Part shown: positions 25,639 to 33,116 of the stretch, in pieces
Layout: the number at the start of each line of letters is the position of its first letter
Position numbering within the stretch: the stretch's first letter is position 1
Assembly: GCF_024505165.1 (NCBI RefSeq)
Contig: NZ_JANIBK010000032.1
Coordinates: forward strand, 1-36,509
Source of the DNA: Methylomonas rivi
GTDB lineage: Bacteria; Pseudomonadota; Gammaproteobacteria; Methylococcales; Methylomonadaceae
Direction of reading: 5' to 3'
DNA: 36,509 nucleotides
The notes under the pieces: generated by a model
The model's database searches: none
What the model saw: only the letters and a program-made list of their open reading frames with translations
What the model was told of the DNA's origin: nothing
Position numbers and translations under genes: made by a program

Positions 25639-26144
25639 TGGCGCAAATACTTTTACCTAAAGCCTATATCAAGCATCAACTGGCGGGGCGGGTGCGGCTA
25701 AAAATTCCGCAAAAGCGAAACGACGAGGCCTACTTCGAGGCGGTAGCCGAAGCGTTTGCGGACTGCGAAGCCATTACCCAGTTGCAACTTAACCCGCAAG
25801 CGGCCAGCCTGTTGATTCAACACGGTTCCGCGCCCTTCAGCGACATCGCTACATTTGCCGCCAGCGCGGGGCTATTCGCTTTAGTGGCGCAAGACGATCC
25901 CGATCTGCCGGCCGTCGAGCATGCCTCTGTCGCCGGTTTGTCTTCGCTGGTAGCATCGCAGCTGGACCACAAACTGGCCGACTTAAGCGCCGGCCGCATC
26001 GACGTGCGCTCGGTGTTATTCGTCACCTTCATGGGCCTGACTATTCACGAGGCCGCCAAGGGCCATGTCATGGCCCCGGCCAGCACCTTTTTATGGCGGG
26101 CCATACAGCTGTTGAACAAGAAGAACGAAAAACTGTTCGACTGA
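25635..26144 (+). CDS. Protein with N-terminal HMA_2-like domain
   Basis: The 169-residue protein begins with KAYIKHQLAGRVRLKIPQKRNDEAYFEAVAEAF, whose H-x2-AGR-x-R-x-KIP signature closely parallels the N-terminus of the P-type ATPase at 30408 (HEHVAGRGRVKIPGLYRN). This is the pattern of the HMA_2 (ferredoxin-like, metal-domain-related) family, but no CxxC metal motif is present. The second half has moderately hydrophobic segments (ASLSSLVASQL; VRSVLFVTFMGLTIHEAAKGHVMAPASTFLW). It starts in an ATGA overlap with the DUF5132-like gene. It converges with the MetK paralogue, 14 bases apart. I infer an accessory partner of the ATPase. Confidence 0.7.
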   Translation: MMAQILLPKAYIKHQLAGRVRLKIPQKRNDEAYFEAVAEAFADCEAITQLQLNPQAASLLIQHGSAPFSDIATFAASAGLFALVAQDDPDLPAVEHASVAGLSSLVASQLDHKLADLSAGRIDVRSVLFVTFMGLTIHEAAKGHVMAPASTFLWRAIQLLNKKNEKLFD

Positions 26145-26150
26145 ATAAGA

Positions 26151-26175
26151 CCGCGCTATTACCTCAACAGCGCGG
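26151..26175. terminator. Hairpin between converging operons
   Basis: CCGCGCT at 26151-26157 pairs with AGCGCGG at 26169-26175 around an 11-base loop. It spans the gap between the two converging stops and could act as a weak bidirectional terminator. No long T-tract follows on either side. Confidence 0.35.
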
Positions 26176-27340
26176 CTTTATCGGTATTTTCCCATGGCAG
26201 AACCAAGCCGTGTTCGCCGAAATGGCCGATGGCCGGCAGCCGTTGATAAAAAACCCCGTTATGCAGGGCCGGCAGCTGGCGCAGATTGAAATCGCGCACG
26301 ATGGCGCCCAAACGGAAATCGAAATGCCTGAGCAGGCGTTTACGAATTTCGTGATCGTCCAGCTTGCCGGTACCCTGGGTATTCAACAATACGCTGACCG
26401 GGCCGGCATGGCCGATGCTGTAACTCAGTTGTACCTCGCATTGTTCCGCCAGACCGGCGGCGACGATATTTTTTGCCGCGTGCCGTGCCGCATACACCCC
26501 GACCCTATCGATACGGGATGGCGATTTGCCGCTCAAGGCCGCGCCGCTATGGCGGGCAAAACTGCCGTAGGTATCGCTGTCGCTTTTCCGCCCGGTCATG
26601 CCGGAATGCGCGGCCGGCCCGCTGCGCACGAAAGGCCCGCTGGGATTGATGACGATTTTGGTCAGGTTATCCGGCTGTAAAGGCGCTTGCGCAAACACCG
26701 GCGCGATCACATGGTGGCGCAAATCTTCTTCCATGGTCATTTGCGTGGGCGTTTTGTCGGGATTGTCGCAGCCTATGATCAAGGTAATGCTGTGAATGCG
26801 TTTGGGTTGGTTATCGACGAACTCCACGCCAACCTGGGTGGTGCAATCGGGCGATATGTAGTCCAAAGTGTCCCAAACCAAATGCAAGCGCCGCGCCAGC
26901 GCATTGGCCAGCGTGATCGGCAGCGGCATCAGTTCCGGCGTGTGGCGGCAGGCGTAGCCGAACAAGGTGGATTGGTGCGACACGGTGATCTGCTCGATTT
27001 CGTCGTCTTCCAGCGCCGAAAAATCGGTCTCGCGCGACGACTTCTGCTGTTCGATCAAGCTGGTCACCACCGTGCAGTCCGCCGCGTTGAAGTCTTCCGG
27101 CCAATAGCCGATGTTCTCGATGACTTTGCGCGCGGTTTCCGGAATATCGACCACCGCGTCGCTGGCGTAGCGGGCCGCCAGAAACAGAATGTTGCGCGAT
27201 AGCGCGCATTCGGCGGTGATGCGGGACGTCGGGTCCTGACGCAAAAATGCGTCGATGATCGCATCGCTGACGATATCGCACATGCGGTCCGGATGGCCGG
27301 CGGTTACCGATTGGGAGTTGAATACGAAATCGCTGATCAT
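26159..27340 (-). CDS. Divergent S-adenosylmethionine synthetase (MetK) paralogue
   Basis: The 393-residue protein is collinear with MetK over its whole length: SQSVTAGHPDRMCDIVSDAIIDAF, TLFGYACRHTPELMPLPI, INPSGPFVRSGP, GMTGRK (248-252), SGKSPSRIDRVGVYAARHAAKNIVAAGLAEQCE, and GHFGEHGLVLPWENTD. However, residues needed for catalysis in E. coli MetK are changed: the GGEITT Glu55 is Arg57, the GDQG Asp118 is His122, and the Asp before GLTGRK is His245. The GHPD Asp18, Glu44 and the GRK pair remain. It therefore is unlikely to be the housekeeping enzyme and may be a pseudoenzyme or act on another substrate. Its ATG overlaps the ATPase stop (ATGA), so the two are translationally coupled. Confidence 0.85.
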   Translation of the reverse strand: MISDFVFNSQSVTAGHPDRMCDIVSDAIIDAFLRQDPTSRITAECALSRNILFLAARYASDAVVDIPETARKVIENIGYWPEDFNAADCTVVTSLIEQQKSSRETDFSALEDDEIEQITVSHQSTLFGYACRHTPELMPLPITLANALARRLHLVWDTLDYISPDCTTQVGVEFVDNQPKRIHSITLIIGCDNPDKTPTQMTMEEDLRHHVIAPVFAQAPLQPDNLTKIVINPSGPFVRSGPAAHSGMTGRKSDSDTYGSFARHSGAALSGKSPSRIDRVGVYAARHAAKNIVAAGLAEQCEVQLSYSIGHAGPVSVLLNTQGTGKLDDHEIRKRLLRHFDFRLGAIVRDFNLRQLPALHNGVFYQRLPAIGHFGEHGLVLPWENTDKAALLR

Positions 27341-30300
27341 GCGGCGTCCTCTCGAACTGGATTGCGTTTATTGGAGATTTTTGCGGATTCATTAACAACC
27401 AGCGGCAAACCGGCTCCCGCCAAAATAGCCAGCAGGTCGACCGGACCGACCGGCGCCAGGCGCAACAAACCGCGCAGAGCAGGCACCGTGACCGCCAGAA
27501 TTTGCAACAGCACCGAAAAACCGATTGCGTTATCCAGATAACGGTTGGATTCGCGGTTTTGCGGGTTAAATACCGAGGTCTGCTCGGAACGGCAACTGTA
27601 AGCTTGCAGCAATTGGCCCAAGGTTAACGACATGAAGGCGTTGGTACTGGCTTTCGGCCCCATGCCGTACCGTAACAGGCTGTAGCCGTAAACACCCAAG
27701 GCGCCGGCGCTGATGACGCTGGATTCGCGCAACAGTTTCGCATAGTCCTTGGGCGAAACGATGGGCTGGTTGGGGTCGCGCGGCGGGCGTTTCAGCACGT
27801 TGCCTTCCGGCGGTTCCAACGCCAATGCCAAGCCCGGGAAAATATCGGTAATCAGATTAATCCACAACAATTGCATGGGGTTCAATATTTCCGCGCCGCC
27901 TATCATCGCGCTGACCAACATGACTTCTATTTCGCTGAGGTTGGTGGATAACAGGAAATGCAGACTCTTGCGAATATTATCGTAAATGGTTCTGCCTTGG
28001 CGAATGGCGGTTATCATGGTCGACAAATCGTCCTCTTCCAGTACCACGTCGGCAATCGAGCGGGCCACATCGCTGCCTTTGTCGCCCAGGGTTACGCCGA
28101 CATTGGCGGCTTTCAAGGCCGGGCCGTCGTTGATACCGTCGCCGGTCATCGCCACTACTTTGCCGTTCAGCTGCAAGGCCTCGACAATACGCAATTTATG
28201 CGCCGGACTGACGCGGGAAAATATCGAGGTGGTATTGACCAGACCGGCCAACACCTGCGGATTGAGTTTTTCCAGATGCACCGAGTCGACCATTTCCAGC
28301 GGCTCGTTTTCGCCTTTCAATCCCAGCCGCCTGCCTACTGAATAAGCCGTCGCGCTTTGGTCGCCGGTAATCATCACCGTGGCTATGCCGGCGTCGTGGA
28401 ATTCTTGCATCAGCTCCGCCATGCCGGGACGCATCATATCTTCCATGCCGACCAGACCCAGCCAGATCAAATCGGCGGCACTGTCGTCGGCAAGCTCGTT
28501 CATCAGCCGGTAGGCGACACCCAATACCCGCAACGAATCCGCCCCCAAGCGTTCGTTACCGACTAGGATTTTCTCTCTGGTCTCGTCGCTCAAGGGTTGT
28601 AAACCGTCACTAGTCTCATGCCATTTGCACAAATCCAACATGGCCAGCGGGCTGCCCTTGACGGCCACCAAATAATCGCCATCAACCGCCATGTGCACGG
28701 TCACCATGTAGGGCCGGTCTTCGGCGCGATAGTCGGTTTTTAGCAGAGGATATCGCCCGCGCAGATCCCGCACATCCTCGCCGGCATCCATCGCCAGTTG
28801 CATCAGGGCGTTTTCGGTCGGAGAACCGATCAATCCCTGCCCGTGTTCCGCGAGCTTGGATTCGTTGCACAACACCAAAACTTCCATCATGCGTTTGAAT
28901 GCCGGGTTAAGCGCATAAAGATCGACCGCTTCCTCGCCCTGCAAAAACCGGCCGTGCCGGACTTGCAGAACCGTTTCCAGCCCATGCACGGCAACAGCGC
29001 TCATTTTGTTCAACGTCAGCGTACCGGTTTTATCCAGACATATCACCTGCACGGAGCCCAGGTTTTCCACCGCCGGCAGCTGCCGTATCAGCACTTTATG
29101 CCGCTGCATATCCTTGATGCCCAGCGCCAGCGTGGTGGTCGCAACCGCCGGCAATCCTTCCGGCACCGCCGCCACGGCCAGGGAGATGGCCGACATCAAC
29201 ATTTCCAGCAGGGGCCGGCCGCGTACCAAGCCGACCGCAAATACCAACGCGCAAACGCCGGAGCTGAACAGCGCCAGTTGCATGCCCATGGTGTCGATTT
29301 GTTTTTGCATCGGCGTTTCCGGCGGCCGAGCTTCGCCGACCAACTCCTGAATCTTGCCGATTTCCGTGTAACGCCCTGTCGATACCACCACCGCCTTGCC
29401 GTTGCCGCCCGTCACCATGGTGCCCATGTACACCATGTTCAACCGGTCCGCCAGCGCGGTTTCGTTCTGGCAGGCGAAGGCAAAATTCTTGGAAACCGGC
29501 AGGCTTTCCCCGGTCAGCGGCGACTCGTCGATACTCAGCCGGTTGCTGTTCAGCAAACGCGCATCGGCCGGAATGTAGGCGCCGGGCGCTAGCAACAACA
29601 CATCGCCGATCACCACTTCATGCAGCGGAATCTCGAGGGTTTTGCCGGCGCGAATCACGGTTGCCGTATCGGGCGTCAACTGCCCCAAGGCGCTGATGGT
29701 TTCCTCGGCGGATTTTTCGGTGAAATAGCCGATCACGGCGTTGATACCGACCACGACCGCAATCACCGCTGCATCGGCCAAACCGCCCGTGGCAATGGAT
29801 ATCGCCGCGGAAACGCCCAACATGGCGACAGGCGCCGAAGCAAATTGCTGCAATACCATCTGCAAGGGCGAGCGGTTTCTGTAATGAACCAGCGCATTAG
29901 GCCCGAACCGAGCCAATCGCTGGGAAACCGCATTGGCCGGCAAGCCGTCCTCGGCGCTGTCCAGAATTTCCAGCACGCGGCTGTGCGGCAGGGTATGCCA
30001 AAAATGCTGTGCCTGGGCTTGATAGCCTTGCTCATCGGCGGATATTTCTTTTTTGGCTTTGGCGGCGGGTTTTTTAAGCTTTGCGGTTTTGCCGGGTCGG
30101 TCTATCCCTTCGCTACGCCGTAAAACCGGTTGTCCTAACTCGGCTTCCAGAAAGCGTACAATACCCCGCAAATAGTTTTCCAGCTCCTGCTGGCTGGCGT
30201 ATTCGATTATCAGATTGCCGGTCAATGTGCTGGCGCGCACCGAACGCACGTCATCCAATCCCAGCACATAGGCTTCCAACTCTTCCCTTAACTGCTCATT

Positions 30301-30408
30301 GCGATACAAGCCGGGAATTTTCACGCGGCCGCGCCCCGCAACATGTTCATGCAGCACGGAAAGATAAAGCGGCGGCCGGTCGGTTGCGGATTGCATAAGC
30401 GATGTCAT
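27337..30408 (-). CDS. P-type cation ATPase, Ca2+-pump type, with N-terminal HMA_2-like domain
   Basis: The 1023-residue pump has an N-terminal HMA_2-like region (HEHVAGRGRVKIP at 20-32), a Lys/Ala-rich linker (105-122), then a P2A-type core: TGES at 299-302, PEGLP at 416-420, the phosphorylated Asp459 in DKTGTLT, and TGDGINDGPALKAANVGV. Residues forming the Ca2+ sites of SERCA are matched: Glu in PEGLP, Asn and Glu in the segment STNLSEIE, and Asn, Thr and Asp in LWINLITDIFP. So Ca2+ (or Mn2+) export is likely. A strong Pho box lies about 45 bases upstream. No clear Shine-Dalgarno precedes the ATG. The MetK paralogue follows in the same operon. Confidence 0.9.
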   Translation of the reverse strand: MTSLMQSATDRPPLYLSVLHEHVAGRGRVKIPGLYRNEQLREELEAYVLGLDDVRSVRASTLTGNLIIEYASQQELENYLRGIVRFLEAELGQPVLRRSEGIDRPGKTAKLKKPAAKAKKEISADEQGYQAQAQHFWHTLPHSRVLEILDSAEDGLPANAVSQRLARFGPNALVHYRNRSPLQMVLQQFASAPVAMLGVSAAISIATGGLADAAVIAVVVGINAVIGYFTEKSAEETISALGQLTPDTATVIRAGKTLEIPLHEVVIGDVLLLAPGAYIPADARLLNSNRLSIDESPLTGESLPVSKNFAFACQNETALADRLNMVYMGTMVTGGNGKAVVVSTGRYTEIGKIQELVGEARPPETPMQKQIDTMGMQLALFSSGVCALVFAVGLVRGRPLLEMLMSAISLAVAAVPEGLPAVATTTLALGIKDMQRHKVLIRQLPAVENLGSVQVICLDKTGTLTLNKMSAVAVHGLETVLQVRHGRFLQGEEAVDLYALNPAFKRMMEVLVLCNESKLAEHGQGLIGSPTENALMQLAMDAGEDVRDLRGRYPLLKTDYRAEDRPYMVTVHMAVDGDYLVAVKGSPLAMLDLCKWHETSDGLQPLSDETREKILVGNERLGADSLRVLGVAYRLMNELADDSAADLIWLGLVGMEDMMRPGMAELMQEFHDAGIATVMITGDQSATAYSVGRRLGLKGENEPLEMVDSVHLEKLNPQVLAGLVNTTSIFSRVSPAHKLRIVEALQLNGKVVAMTGDGINDGPALKAANVGVTLGDKGSDVARSIADVVLEEDDLSTMITAIRQGRTIYDNIRKSLHFLLSTNLSEIEVMLVSAMIGGAEILNPMQLLWINLITDIFPGLALALEPPEGNVLKRPPRDPNQPIVSPKDYAKLLRESSVISAGALGVYGYSLLRYGMGPKASTNAFMSLTLGQLLQAYSCRSEQTSVFNPQNRESNRYLDNAIGFSVLLQILAVTVPALRGLLRLAPVGPVDLLAILAGAGLPLVVNESAKISNKRNPVREDAA

Positions 30409-30440
30409 GGCAAAAAGTGCGGCGAATGATTGCTCAAAGC

Positions 30441-30471
30441 ATATTACGCTTGTGTGACAAATTTATGACCG
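30441..30471 (-). promoter_or_regulatory. Pho box and -10 upstream of the P-type ATPase operon
   Basis: On the minus strand CGGTCATAAATTTGTCAC (30471-30454) matches the Pho consensus at 16 of 18 positions, with TAATAT (30446-30441) as -10 seven bases further. Transcription would start near 30434, leaving a leader of about 25 bases before the ATPase ATG. Confidence 0.72.
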
Positions 30472-30775
30472 AAAGCCTGGTGTTAGGTCCCATCTTATTG
30501 AAAAGATCTCACAATTCTTATACAAAATGTCAGAATTCGTAAAATTAGGCATTGATGGCTGGTGACGACCTTAAATTGTCATTCGGCGCTTTGAGCTCAA
30601 TATCGGCAGGTATTCAATTTGCTGCCATTCAAAGTCGCAAACGGAGAGTAGCGGAATTTGCATCCGAATAAATTTGCTTTGTTTGAAACTCCAAGCCTAA
30701 CCTTATCTGTTTTATTATCTGCTTGATCAGTCCGTTTTTGAAGGAGGGTCAAGCCTGTAAATCGCTTCTAAATTC
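30472..30775. other. Intergenic region between divergent genes
   Basis: No supported gene lies here. It is AT-rich, with ACAAAATGTCAG at 30523 and GAAGGAGGG near 30740, and an open frame of 38 codons at 30555 without a ribosome binding site. It marks the change from the Pho-linked core locus to the accessory region. Confidence 0.4.
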
Positions 30776-30794
30776 ATACAAAATATTGTATATT
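30776..30794 (+). promoter_or_regulatory. Probable operator and -10 of the toxin-antitoxin operon
   Basis: ATACAA (30776-30781) and TTGTAT (30786-30791) are inverted half-sites separated by four bases, a likely binding site for the HTH antitoxin. They overlap TATATT at 30789-30794, a good -10 that would place the transcript start at or one base before the toxin ATG at 30802, giving a leaderless message. No Shine-Dalgarno is present. Confidence 0.5.
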
Positions 30795-30801
30795 TTAGCC
30801 T

Positions 30802-31140
30802 ATGACAAACACCAAAACCGTCGAATTTAGAGGCCGGTCGTTGGAAGATTTGCGCACGTTTCCGCTGTCGGCGCGACGTGAAGCAGGATTTCAAATCGAC
30901 AAAGTGCAGCACGGCCAGGAGCCGGACGATTGGAAACCGATGAATACGGTCGGCCACGGCGTGAAGGAAATCAGGATTCGTGACTCAGCCGGAGCGTTCC
31001 GGGTGCTGTATGTCGCCAAGTTTGCCGATGCAGTTTATGTGCTGCATTGCTTTCAGAAGAAAACGGAAAAGACCAGCAATACCGACCTAGACTTAGCCAC
31101 CAAACGATATTTAGAGTTAGTAAAGGAGTTGAAGCCATGA
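30802..31140 (+). CDS. HigB/RelE-type toxin (phage-derived Gp49-like family)
   Basis: This 112-residue protein fits the Gp49-like HigB toxin family, ribosome-associated mRNA endonucleases. Typical segments are VEFRGRSLEDLRTFPLSARREAGFQIDKVQHGQEPDDWKPM, VGHGVKEIRIRDSAGAFRVLYVAKF and YVLHCFQKKTEKTSNTDLDLATKRYLEL. The toxin gene precedes the antitoxin gene, as in higBA, with an ATGA overlap. The message may be leaderless. The pair is the first element of the accessory region. Confidence 0.88.
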   Translation: MTNTKTVEFRGRSLEDLRTFPLSARREAGFQIDKVQHGQEPDDWKPMNTVGHGVKEIRIRDSAGAFRVLYVAKFADAVYVLHCFQKKTEKTSNTDLDLATKRYLELVKELKP

Positions 31141-31424
31141 CCACTCAACGATTTGCCAGCGTATGGGATGCCATCGAGGACACGCAGCAGGAAGCGGAAA
31201 ACATGAAATTGCGTTCCACATTGATGATGGCCATCAAAAACCACATCGCCCGCGCCGATCTCACCCAAGCCGATGCCGCCAAGCTGTTAGGCGTCACTCA
31301 ACCCCGCGTTTCTGACCTGATGCGTGGCAAAATCAATTTGTTTGGGCTGGATGCCCTGGTGAATATGGCTACTGCGGCGGGGTTGCAGATTGAGATTAAA
31401 GTACTGGAAGTGGAAGCAGCCTAA
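31137..31424 (+). CDS. HigA-like XRE-family antitoxin
   Basis: The 95-residue protein starts at ATG 31137 (MTTQRFASVWDAIED), eight bases after GGAG and overlapping the toxin stop. An earlier in-frame ATG at 31047 lies inside the toxin gene and is not needed. The C-terminal half is an XRE-type helix-turn-helix: LTQADAAKLLGVTQPRVSDLMRGKINLFGLDALVNMATAAG. Family members neutralise the partner toxin and repress their own operon, here probably through the inverted half-sites at 30776-30791. Confidence 0.88.
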   Translation: MTTQRFASVWDAIEDTQQEAENMKLRSTLMMAIKNHIARADLTQADAAKLLGVTQPRVSDLMRGKINLFGLDALVNMATAAGLQIEIKVLEVEAA

Positions 31425-31566
31425 AACCGGAGCCGTCAGAGATTAATTCCAAAACACTCGACACGGAAAAGAATTGATCAACACATATCAGCTGACTAGA
31501 AACTCTATCCCACGTTAGGAATGAAAGAGCTAAATCGACCCTTTGCAGACGCCAATACGATGACCT

Positions 31567-31713
31567 TTATCGGCGGCAGTAGAATACATACCTGTCGTTC
31601 GAGGTAATAACAGTGCTTGATTGCAAGACCTGACCCCGTTTTCGTGCGCCTTCGATTACGGCAGCCGTTAGGGTTTGATCGTGGAATTGAATGTTGATGA
31701 GTTGAGCAGTCAT
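31567..31713 (-). pseudogene. Truncated phage antirepressor-like (P22_AR_N-type) gene
   Basis: The 48-codon frame starts with an unusually strong AGGAGG six bases before the ATG at 31713. MTAQLINIQFHDQTLTAAVIEGA resembles the start of P22-type antirepressor N-terminal domains, but the expected continuation is missing; the frame ends after RYVFYCRR. The junction is near a GCAAGACCTGACCCC segment of a sort often seen next to transposable repeats. The position just downstream of a C4-like RNA, as in phages P1/P7, supports the antirepressor reading. It could also be a functional small gene. Confidence 0.45.
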
Positions 31714-31748
31714 GACGGCCTCCTATATGTTATTTTCGATTTAACTTG

Positions 31749-31851
31749 GGTGTCGGGAGTTCGAAACTGCATATAGTCAGCCAGGCCTATTCCCCTTGCG
31801 GGTCTTATATTAGCCTACTCCCGGCATAGATTTGATTATTTTCGTGACACC
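31749..31851 (-). ncRNA. C4 antisense RNA-like element
   Basis: On the minus strand this 103-base stretch begins GGTGTC and ends GACACC, which pair. It contains AGGCTAATA, a CCCGCAAGGGG hairpin, AATAGGCCTGGCTGACTAT, and GCAGTTTCGAACTCCCGACACC at the 3' end. This layout recalls the C4 antisense RNA of phages P1, P7 and P4, which controls antirepressor and immunity genes. It lies directly upstream of the truncated antirepressor-like gene. The call rests on recall of the motif; a covariance-model search would settle it. Confidence 0.5.
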
Positions 31852-31969
31852 ACGAAAATGGTAAAAAACGCCGGACATAAAAAAGCCGCAAGGCTATCGG
31901 GTGCGGTTGACCGCTATATGCTGTGGGTTTCGAGGCCCGGGGGCAGTTTAGCGCTGGGTGGCGGCGTTG
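31805..31969 (-). pseudogene. Ash/Icd-like phage reading frame, remnant
   Basis: A 54-codon frame without a start codon reads CPRASKPTAYSGQPHPIALRLFYVRRFLPFSWC in its central part (split across positions 9-41). The SGxPHPIAxRLFxxRxF segment is characteristic of Ash or Icd-like proteins of P4/P1-type elements. It closes inside the C4-like element. Because no start codon is available it is probably a decayed gene or part of a larger lost one. Confidence 0.42.
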
Positions 31970-32150
31970 TCAATATGGTGACAATAAGAGCAGTAAATAC
32001 ATTAAGCTCAACACTTATAACTACTTCTTGCCTCCACATTGCCGATCTGTTAGAGTTGAAATGGTAATATCGAATATATTTACAAAATATTACACGAAAT
32101 AATTTGTCGATTATTTTACCTGTATAAAAATAAAAATATTGGACGGCATA
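31970..32150. other. AT-rich spacer before the 2TM-GAF gene
   Basis: No gene is visible. From 32040 on, the sequence turns strongly AT-rich, with several TAAAAT/TATAAA-like segments that could serve as -10 boxes for the gene at 32151. GGACGG at 32141-32146 is its likely ribosome binding site. The stretch 31425-31566 on the other side of the phage remnant likewise shows nothing recognisable. Confidence 0.35.
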
Positions 32151-33107
32151 ATGTTAAATAAATATGACATAGGGGTTATTCACTGGATCAATGGTGCTCA
32201 CACTTGGAGATTAGGTGTGCCTGGTTTTTTCCTTCGTCCGCGGGGGTTTATCGTTGTTTCATCAAGCTCTATTTTAACTGTAGCAGGTGTTTTTAGCAAA
32301 AGTTTGTTTTTGTCATCATATATTCCAGAAAAGGTTGAAGTTGCTGGAAAAAATCTTTTTCTATTATCTGTAAGTACTTTTCTTGGTATATTTACATTAG
32401 CATTCTTCTATGTCAGAAGCAGGTCTCAGCGATCATTAAACATTAAAGCGGAACTGCACAATTTATTGCATGAATCAAGAGATGAAATTTGCAATTTACA
32501 AAGCCGAATATCCCAGTATCCAGATAACTTAGATCCTATCCATATCAGCTCTGAAAAAAATAGTCTGGTTCAATTTTCTAATAAAATATGCGAAATTATA
32601 GCTAAATATTTCGCGGAGCTGGTTAGGGATAAGACTGTAGGGGCTGCTATAAGAATGAGTGCCTTTAACCCAAATAACCAAAACAACGCAGTTTCTTACG
32701 TCACTATAGGCCGTGCTAATCTAAGCCCAGGAAGAAAAGACACTAGTGAACCAATCCCTAAATCTGAAGGAATTGTGAAGTTCTTTATGGAAAAAAATAT
32801 AGAAGGTGCCCTATATTATCACGACCTTGAGAAGGCGGCCGTCAAAGGTTTATATAAGAGAACCAAGAACGATGACGATTATCCAGAGGACATTAAAACA
32901 TTGATAGTTGCACCAATTTCGGCTTGGAATGGTGAGAAAAAAGACTTAGTCGGTCTTCTTTTTATTACATCAAAAACAAGCAAAATAATGCATCCCCGGC
33001 ATGTTGATTTAATAAATTTTACAGCCGATTGTTTATCTGTAATATATACATGCATTTTCTTCAAATTGGGCAAGCTTGGCTTTACTACCGATAAACTCGT
33101 TAAATAG
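32151..33107 (+). CDS. Membrane protein with two spans and a cytosolic GAF-like domain
   Basis: I do not recognise a named family. The 318-residue protein starts at ATG 32151 with GGACGG just upstream, rather than at the TTG at 32139. Two hydrophobic segments (about 32-55 and 66-88) are followed by a helical, coiled-coil-like stretch (SLNIKAELHNLLHESRDEICNL) and a C-terminal GAF-like domain from about 135: LVQFSNKICEIIAKYF, GAAIRMSAFNP, IKTLIVAPISAWNGEKKDLVGLLFITS, and the HPRHVDLINFTADCLSVIYT helix. GAF domains bind small ligands or nucleotides. The gene is AT-rich and next to phage remnants, suggesting transfer. It forms a tight unit with the small gene 9 bases downstream. Confidence 0.68.
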   Translation: MLNKYDIGVIHWINGAHTWRLGVPGFFLRPRGFIVVSSSSILTVAGVFSKSLFLSSYIPEKVEVAGKNLFLLSVSTFLGIFTLAFFYVRSRSQRSLNIKAELHNLLHESRDEICNLQSRISQYPDNLDPIHISSEKNSLVQFSNKICEIIAKYFAELVRDKTVGAAIRMSAFNPNNQNNAVSYVTIGRANLSPGRKDTSEPIPKSEGIVKFFMEKNIEGALYYHDLEKAAVKGLYKRTKNDDDYPEDIKTLIVAPISAWNGEKKDLVGLLFITSKTSKIMHPRHVDLINFTADCLSVIYTCIFFKLGKLGFTTDKLVK

Positions 33108-33116
33108 TGACCAATA

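Noticed and set aside
28798-29592. Long plus-strand open frame opposite the P-type ATPase
   Set aside because: Rich in His, Gln and Arg, typical of an antisense frame of a GC-rich gene; the ATPase motifs on the other strand are decisive.
30555-30671. 38-codon plus-strand frame in the ATPase/toxin intergenic region
   Set aside because: No ribosome binding site, no recognisable motif, and length within chance expectation.
31749-31780. tRNA-like 3' end (GTTTCGAACTCCCGACACC on the minus strand)
   Set aside because: No anticodon or D arm is present at the right distance; the segment fits a C4 antisense RNA better.
31858-32067. 69-codon plus-strand frame across the phage remnant
   Set aside because: Antisense to the Ash/Icd-like frame, which carries a recognisable motif; no ribosome binding site.
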